DNA from: Sipunculus nudus
Taxonomy: Eukaryota > Annelida > Sipuncula > Golfingiida > Sipunculidae
Direction: 5' to 3'
DNA: 64,000 nt
Assembly: GCA_026874595.1 (NCBI GenBank)
Contig: CM049313.1
Span: 59,477,159 to 59,541,158 of the forward strand
Under the pieces are notes generated by a model, which saw nothing but the letters and a program-made list of their open reading frames with translations, was not told the origin of the DNA and ran no database searches. Position 1 is the first letter of the stretch; each line of letters begins with the position of its first letter. Of this stretch, positions 58,528-64,000 are shown piece by piece. The position numbers and the translations under genes are program-made.

Positions 58528-58582
<55 letters not shown>
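58528..58582. repeat. (TA)n(GA)n compound microsatellite
   Basis: Paralogous to 23281-23364. Confidence 0.95.
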
Positions 58583-58591
<9 letters not shown>

Positions 58592-59864
58592 CAGAGAAAG
58601 AGAACATGACAGAGGGAGACCAAGGTTTTCGTTCATGTGTTCGGATTTTCAAAGGTTGTCCTTGCAAAAGTGAATCCCGTTAATGTAATAGTTCGTAGGT
58701 TTGTGATGAGGAGAAAACTTTCAATTTTACAACTGCACAAATAGAGGTCAAATAGAATTTTTGGAAAAGACTAAACGCTCAAGCTTTAACGCCATGAGTG
58801 GTAATCTGAGAGTAAGTAATTTTTGTTCCCTTTTTGCATTAAAAATGTGAAAACTGATGCCACTAAGCTTGCAAAATAACAATGTATTGATAATGGCAGA
58901 AGGCATAAGATTGCGTGTCTTCATATTTTCTCACCACCTACAACCTTTCAACTTGCGCACAGCTGCAGTAAATCACCTCTGGTTGCATGTTTTTGTGCTC
59001 GTCAACATAGCCGCAAGTAGTATGTTTACAAACACCTTGTACATAAACAAGCTCATACCTACGTCACCTGGGCATTCAAAGAACTCTTTTGTGGGAATTG
59101 CCTACATGTCATTACCAACAGAGTAAGCCAAAAATCCTATAAACACTACAAATAAGGCAGGTAAAAAGCTCGGTTTATAATGGTCTCCTATCAGACTGAT
59201 CGCTTTTATCTGACAATCGGTGAAATTGTTGCTGAGCGTGTATACATTAATGATATTGCGGTCAAGTTAAATGTATCATTATAGCTGTTAGTCGCAATTT
59301 ATTGAGAAGAAAATCTGCCATAAGCATTTATACAATTTTACATGATTTTTTTACGTATTTCAGCATTGATATAATCATTTTTATGACTAGTTCAAACCTT
59401 TGCAGCTTTTTTATTTTTAGATTCTTATAAAGCCACACCAAATCTAAACGGTTTCACGAAATCGTCGCTCTTTTTTTTCATCATTTTAATTAATTAGGAC
59501 CAAAATTAATATTTTTATTGCAAACATAGAGTTTCAAGAATGAAGCTTATTTTTTTTTTCCTGACAGTATGCATTTATTTATGCCACGACCGGTAACGTT
59601 TTTAGAAGGACATTGCCATTTTGTCTTATCTGGTAATTTTTCTAGAAAAATAATAAAGTCTGAATGCTCCATAATTCTTACTATTTAAGTCTGCGGAACA
59701 AATAATTCTATTGTAAGGCTCTAATATATATGTCTTGTGTGTGTTTAAAAGTGAGTACTCTGGCTAAGTAATTGGCTTTGTTGTTTTTATTTATATATTT
59801 AGATAAGGAAATTTCTTTTAAAGATAACCAGATGTTCGACGTGAGTTTAATTGAGATGTCTATT

Positions 59865-59866
<2 letters not shown>

Positions 59867-59905
<39 letters not shown>

Positions 59906-59923
59906 AATATATATATATATATA
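59867..59923. repeat. (CT)n(TA)n compound microsatellite
   Basis: CT run to about 59903, then a short TA run. Confidence 0.95.
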
Positions 59924-60606
59924 TGTTTATGTATGTATATATATTAAAGAGACAAAGAATTAAGTGTAATTAAAGTAGTGCTATTAAGAATTAGTGAGAA
60001 CATCAAGCTTTGACTGGTTGATATGATGATTTGGGATCCGACTGACCTGAGTCCCCTAGCGCTGGTGGATGTTACTTAACTATAACTAAGCTAATTAATA
60101 TATTATTTGTTAAATTCACCTTGCTACGTTTTATATCATGTGCATGAACTGTCAAGACCGTGCAAGTTGTAACGCGCATGAAGAAAGTTACACCATGTTT
60201 CACTCACACAAGCACACTCGAGTGCCACAGAAGATTTAAATATTTCCTTTCTAACTGAAAAAGAAGATGAAAATTAAAGATTAACATGTCAGATACGTAG
60301 CTTTCAGACAATATGACAAACGTATGTACAATTTATATTTAATGTCAAGCAAAGTAATGGAAGAAGGTGCATTAATCAATTGTAATAACACGATGCTTAA
60401 ACAACATATGAGTATAGATAATATTTGAATAAAAAAAATAACGAGTTATAATTTAATCTCTGTTTAAGCAAGACTGGGAATTCGATAAAAGAAACTGAGG
60501 AAAGCAACTTGTTTTGGCATTGAAAATCTGCTTTTACACAGACCAAACATATAATGGTTGTCATTGGTTGATAATAAAAGCGAATTTACAATGGAACTTA
60601 AGGTCT

Positions 60607-60924
60607 GTTGCCATGTGCCTGTATATACGTATATGCATGAAAAAAATCGCTCATATGTTTTGTAACTAGGGTGTTTCTATATATCTGTAAGCGTATGTGC
60701 GTATATGCGTGAAAATCGCCTCAATAGCGATTTCCACGCATAGGGTATGCGTGAACACAGGGATTCATGGTAAAATGATGTCTCAATACTATCGTTTGTG
60801 GAAGGTCTGCTCGATCCAATGTGCAAATATATACGTCCCCCATTTCATGCATATACGCGCACATGGAAACAAAACCTATTTTTCACGCATATACGCACAT
60901 AATCATATACACGCACATGGAAAC
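60607..60924. mobile_element. Fold-back element with nested inverted repeats
   Basis: A perfect 22-base inverted repeat (60694-60715 and 60880-60901, core GTGCGTATATGCGTGAAAA) lies inside outer imperfect arms (60607 onward GTTGCCATGTGCCTGTATAT; right end inverted GTTTCCATGTGCGTGTATAT). The paralogous site near 25.70 kb lacks it. This suggests a non-autonomous fold-back transposon. Confidence 0.6.
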
Positions 60925-61766
60925 ACACATTCACACTTTAATACAACAGTAGACAAGGCAGTATCTGGAGACAACTGCCGGTCAGTTGGTTCGCTCATCT
61001 AAAAGCCGTGAAGACACGACTCAGCAGACATTTATATTGGCAAGAATAACTTGAGTCGTGATACAAGCCATTCATAGTAATGTTCTGTGACGCCTATGAT
61101 CCTGTTGCATTGATATCGTTGTAAACAGTCGATAACCTTTACATTAGGCTACAGATGTTGATTTAACACTAAAGAATAACTGGAAAACGTAAAATCTATG
61201 ATAACGAGTCCTTTCCTTTATCATGTACATGTTGGCTCTCGTCCAGGATCTTGTGTGAGCCATGCTTGCATTTATGCGGTAGAAAGTTGAAAAAAACATG
61301 CAGAGAGTTTACAAATACTCCGCGTTATAACGGAAAATGTCTCGCACATGTTAGGTGTTGTCAGAAAATTTACTTAAACCAAGGATAGGTCTGGTTTATG
61401 TCAAATGAAAGCGTATTTGAAGGCCATGAGGCGTTGTAAAGAAAGACAAAAATATTACATTACGGTCCTCATTAAAGGCAATAAAGGCACTCAAGGTACG
61501 CTGTTCGCAGACTCTCTGATGTTAGAGGAACGATATGGCGCTACTCAACGTGTCGTTGGTGCTAAAAAACAAAGCTATCCGGTCAAAGAGAACAAGAATG
61601 CGATAGCCAATGGGATTGAAAAGGGGTGGCTTCCTCAGGGTTATATTGCTGAGATACAAACGCGGCTGATAAACGCTACATTCATTGAATTTGACCAAAA
61701 AGAAAACAAACGGATTAAAGATGATTGAAACTGGGATGGTTAAATCTCAATCCAGAATGTATACAA

Positions 61767-61772
61767 TTTAAT
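61767..61772 (-). terminator. Candidate polyadenylation signal of gene B
   Basis: ATTAAA on the minus strand just past the stop, matching 26638-26643 in the paralogue. Confidence 0.45.
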
Positions 61773-61792
61773 GTCTGCGTCAGAAGATGTTC

Positions 61793-61835
61793 TTATTTAT
61801 TCTCGTCAGATTCGGGCTCGACCGTCTTCTGCTTC
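61793..61835 (-). CDS. Gene B last exon: cytoplasmic tail
   Basis: Acceptor ATCTTTGCAG, tail KQKTVEPESDENK, TAA at 61793-61795. The close match with gene A's tail supports both exons. Confidence 0.85.
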
Positions 61836-63826
61836 CTGCAAAGATTATATATTTTTTGTCCAAGTTTACTATTTCAATCATTTCAACAATCAAAATCATA
61901 GGCCTAAAGATATATATATATATTACCTATAGTTTCGGTAAAATATCTGCGATTATTGTTGAATGGTAAAAATATTATTTTATCCTATAATACCTTTGGC
62001 CCTTAGGCACAGGATTGTAAAGTTGAAATAGTTATCGTTATTCGCAAAAGGAAACATGGCATCAATTATTTGATTAATTAAAGTTGAAAAGGAACAACAG
62101 TACCGGTATTATCGATTAAAATTAAAAACAAAATAATTTATAAAATAAGATCACAAGTTTAATATAAGAACAAAACAGAAAAAAAAGATAAAAGATGAGA
62201 ATTGAAGGTTTTTAATTAACAAATCCTTTAGGAGAATTGGCGTGTTTCAGTGTTTACCTGTACTTGCTGTACATATGGTGACCCACAATCATTGCTATAT
62301 CAGCAATTATAACCAGAATACCGAGGAACAGGACGGGGATCGGCCATGTTGGTGGTGTACACGCAGCCTCGGCAGTCTGGCGATCAAAACCACCGTTTAT
62401 GGTGTTATCACAAGCACTCGAACAGTCGGGGCATTTTGTGTTGATGTTGCAGGGAACAACTGGCTTTTCTGTAGGAAACAAAGCTATTTAATAAGATATC
62501 TATTTGACTATATCTGAAAATTGCCTAATTATGGCATATATGTGATTACAGTTACATGTATTTGAATATAATATGCTACTGTTGTTTCATGATCCATAGC
62601 TACATACTTGTTTTGTAACTTAAACATTTGCTGCACTTTGACTTTCATGATTCTCTTTTCAGAGTTTTCGAGACTGCGGCTTGCAAAAATATGATGACCA
62701 TAAGAGCATCATCGATCACGATGTTCCTTTATGACGTCATCTTAATTATGCAATGGATCTTGAAGTAGACCTTTTTTTATCAATTTGGGTTTTTGTTTCA
62801 AGATAAGTGCATACTCCGTGCTAAAAAGGAATTTCACACTTTATTTCAACTGTCATTATTGGAGTTTTGTCCCTCCGGCGAAGAGTCTATCAATGTCAGT
62901 ATTGCATAGCGTTTAACTCTTTGTTATATGTTATTACCTGTATCACATTTGTCTCCTATATAACCATCCTGACAGCTGCTTTCAGGACACGTGCCGTCTG
63001 TGACGTCACAGGTTTGACTGCCAGAACACATAAAACACTCGCTCCCACAAGCAAATCCCCAGGTGGCGTTAGAGCAGGCTGGATAAAATAGTATTACACT
63101 AGAAATGACTGTTATAGTAGAATGAAAAAAAAAACTATTACTTCAAGCCCAAAAATGTGCTTATAAAAAGTTGTATCTGAGATAACCGAATATTTGTTTA
63201 CGTTTTCGATAGAAATAACAAAGAACACCAGTAGATACTAGTAGTTATGGCAATATGTTATTACAGATCTGTTCCAATCACCAAGTACTCGATATTCAGA
63301 AGAAAAAAAATATCGATTCAAAGACGCAATCCTCCCTTGAAACTTATATAAAACCCTGAAACATGCTTTTATTTCGTCCACAGTATCCAATGTCAAGTTT
63401 AATACGAATAATTTCCTATCATTTATAAGACACCACTAAACTGAGAGCACATTTCTGTTTTCCACTCGGTGAGTTTAAAATGAATTGTCCATCTTTTTTT
63501 TGGCCGAATGTTTTAAACAATGATCAATGATTAAATATACGCAAGCGGAACACCACCATACGACGGCTATCTGACGGCCTGGAGGAGTCCGGACGAAATA
63601 CTGCCATTGTCATTTTATTTACAGGTCTTGTATATTCAGAGTAGTTAACTACACGTATGTAGTTATTGAATAACCTATTTAAGATATTTACCTGTATCAC
63701 AGGAGACACCGGCATAGCCTGCAAGACAAAACTCTCCGTAGCACGTGCCGTCGACATGGTTACACGTGCTCAAACATCTACCACATCGCTGTGTACAGTT
63801 ACGGCCCCAGAAACCAGGAGGACACG
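61793..63826 (-). CDS. Gene B: paralogue of gene A, last four exons
   Basis: Exons 63692-63826, 62938-63078, 62258-62468 and 61793-61835 encode two EGF-like modules, the Cys-rich stalk with transmembrane helix, and the tail KQKTVEPESDENK. Lengths and phases are the same as in gene A; the transmembrane exon differs at only about seven residues, including the stalk and helix (ADMAVIVG in A, ADIAMIVG in B). The 5' part lies beyond the window. It is probably a tandem duplicate with a similar surface-receptor role. Confidence 0.88.
62258..62468 (-). CDS. Gene B transmembrane exon
   Basis: Acceptor GTTTCCTACAG, donor TACAG|GTAAAC. Stalk cysteines are as in gene A, and the helix IPVLFLGILVIIADIAMIVG keeps the buried Asp. 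Confidence 0.92.
62938..63078 (-). CDS. Gene B penultimate EGF-like module
   Basis: CSNATWGFACGSECFMC ... YIGDKC with eight Cys; acceptor TTTTATCCAG, normal donor ACAG|GTAATA. Confidence 0.9.
63692..63826 (-). CDS. Gene B EGF-like module paralogous to gene A module 10
   Basis: CPPGFWGRNCTQRCGRC ... AGVSCDT; acceptor TTTCTTTCAG, donor ACAG|GTAAAT. Rightmost exon seen. Confidence 0.9.
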
Positions 63827-64000
63827 CTGAAAGAAATCATTGACCAAACCATGTTGTATTAGTTAAACCAGCAGACATTTTTCAAACAATGAATTGCAAT
63901 TTTGATGTTTTTATAGTGGCCATGTAAAGGTCCATACATGATGAAAGCCACGAACCGTGTACAGCTACTCTATTATTTTATTTTTATATTGGTTAGTGAA

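Larger units (their letters stand above)
57615..63826. repeat. Duplicated block, copy B (3' part and flank of gene B)
   Basis: Diverged, colinear duplicate of 23135-29113, offset by about 34.5 kb in direct orientation. Exon lengths of the last four exons are identical (135, 141, 211, 43), while introns differ in length. It continues past the right edge. Confidence 0.85.

Noticed and set aside
1-64000. CRISPR arrays, bacterial operons or prophage
   Set aside because: The sequence is plainly eukaryotic, with introns, LINE/LTR elements and microsatellites; no spaced identical repeats of CRISPR type.

Overview
The window looks like AT-rich, intron-rich, repeat-dense animal DNA, most likely from a bivalve or other mollusc. 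That is an inference from multi-exon secreted C-type lectins (one with a PAN-like domain), an SRCR/EGF transmembrane receptor family, a Mag-like Ty3/gypsy element, tRNA-derived SINE and hAT-type MITE sequence, and abundant (TA)n/(GA)n microsatellites. Long open reading frames here are mostly transposon or chance. The host genes were found by reading short exons with splice sites and matching intron phases, and all of them lie on the minus strand.

Layout, left to right. 2.47-4.78 kb: a complete-looking four-exon secreted PAN-CTLD lectin of 232 residues. 4.8-13.9 kb: no gene seen; a 29-bp minisatellite and microsatellites. 13.87-15.25 kb: 5'-truncated, broken LINE. 16.3-17.9 kb: transposon end and a solo-LTR-like element. 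18.5-22.7 kb: full-length but inactivated Ty3/gypsy element, with 173-bp LTRs, PBS, PPT and a 5-bp target duplication. 26.67-41.08 kb: one large receptor gene (gene A), read from 41 kb down to 26.7 kb: SRCR half-exons, 11 single-exon EGF-like modules, a Cys-rich stalk plus transmembrane exon, and a short charged tail exon. The 16 visible exons join in one open frame of 733 residues; the 5' end is not found. Its largest intron (32.1-35.9 kb) holds a broken SGNH-hydrolase ORF, a 75-76-bp tandem array and an array of six hairpins with compensating stem changes. 41.74-46.79 kb: a second C-type lectin gene with an unrecognised upstream domain. 48.6-49.5 kb: SINE and pogo-like MITE. 51.2-54 kb: decayed second gypsy element. 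57.6-63.83 kb: a diverged duplicate of 23.1-29.1 kb carrying the last four exons of a gene A paralogue (gene B), which runs off the right edge.

The host genes form a cluster of secreted and membrane-bound recognition proteins (CTLD, SRCR, EGF). A scavenging, phagocytic or immune role is plausible from the families but not shown by the sequence. The A/B duplication serves as an internal control: it confirms the tail exon and splice sites and provides uninserted counterparts for several later insertions.
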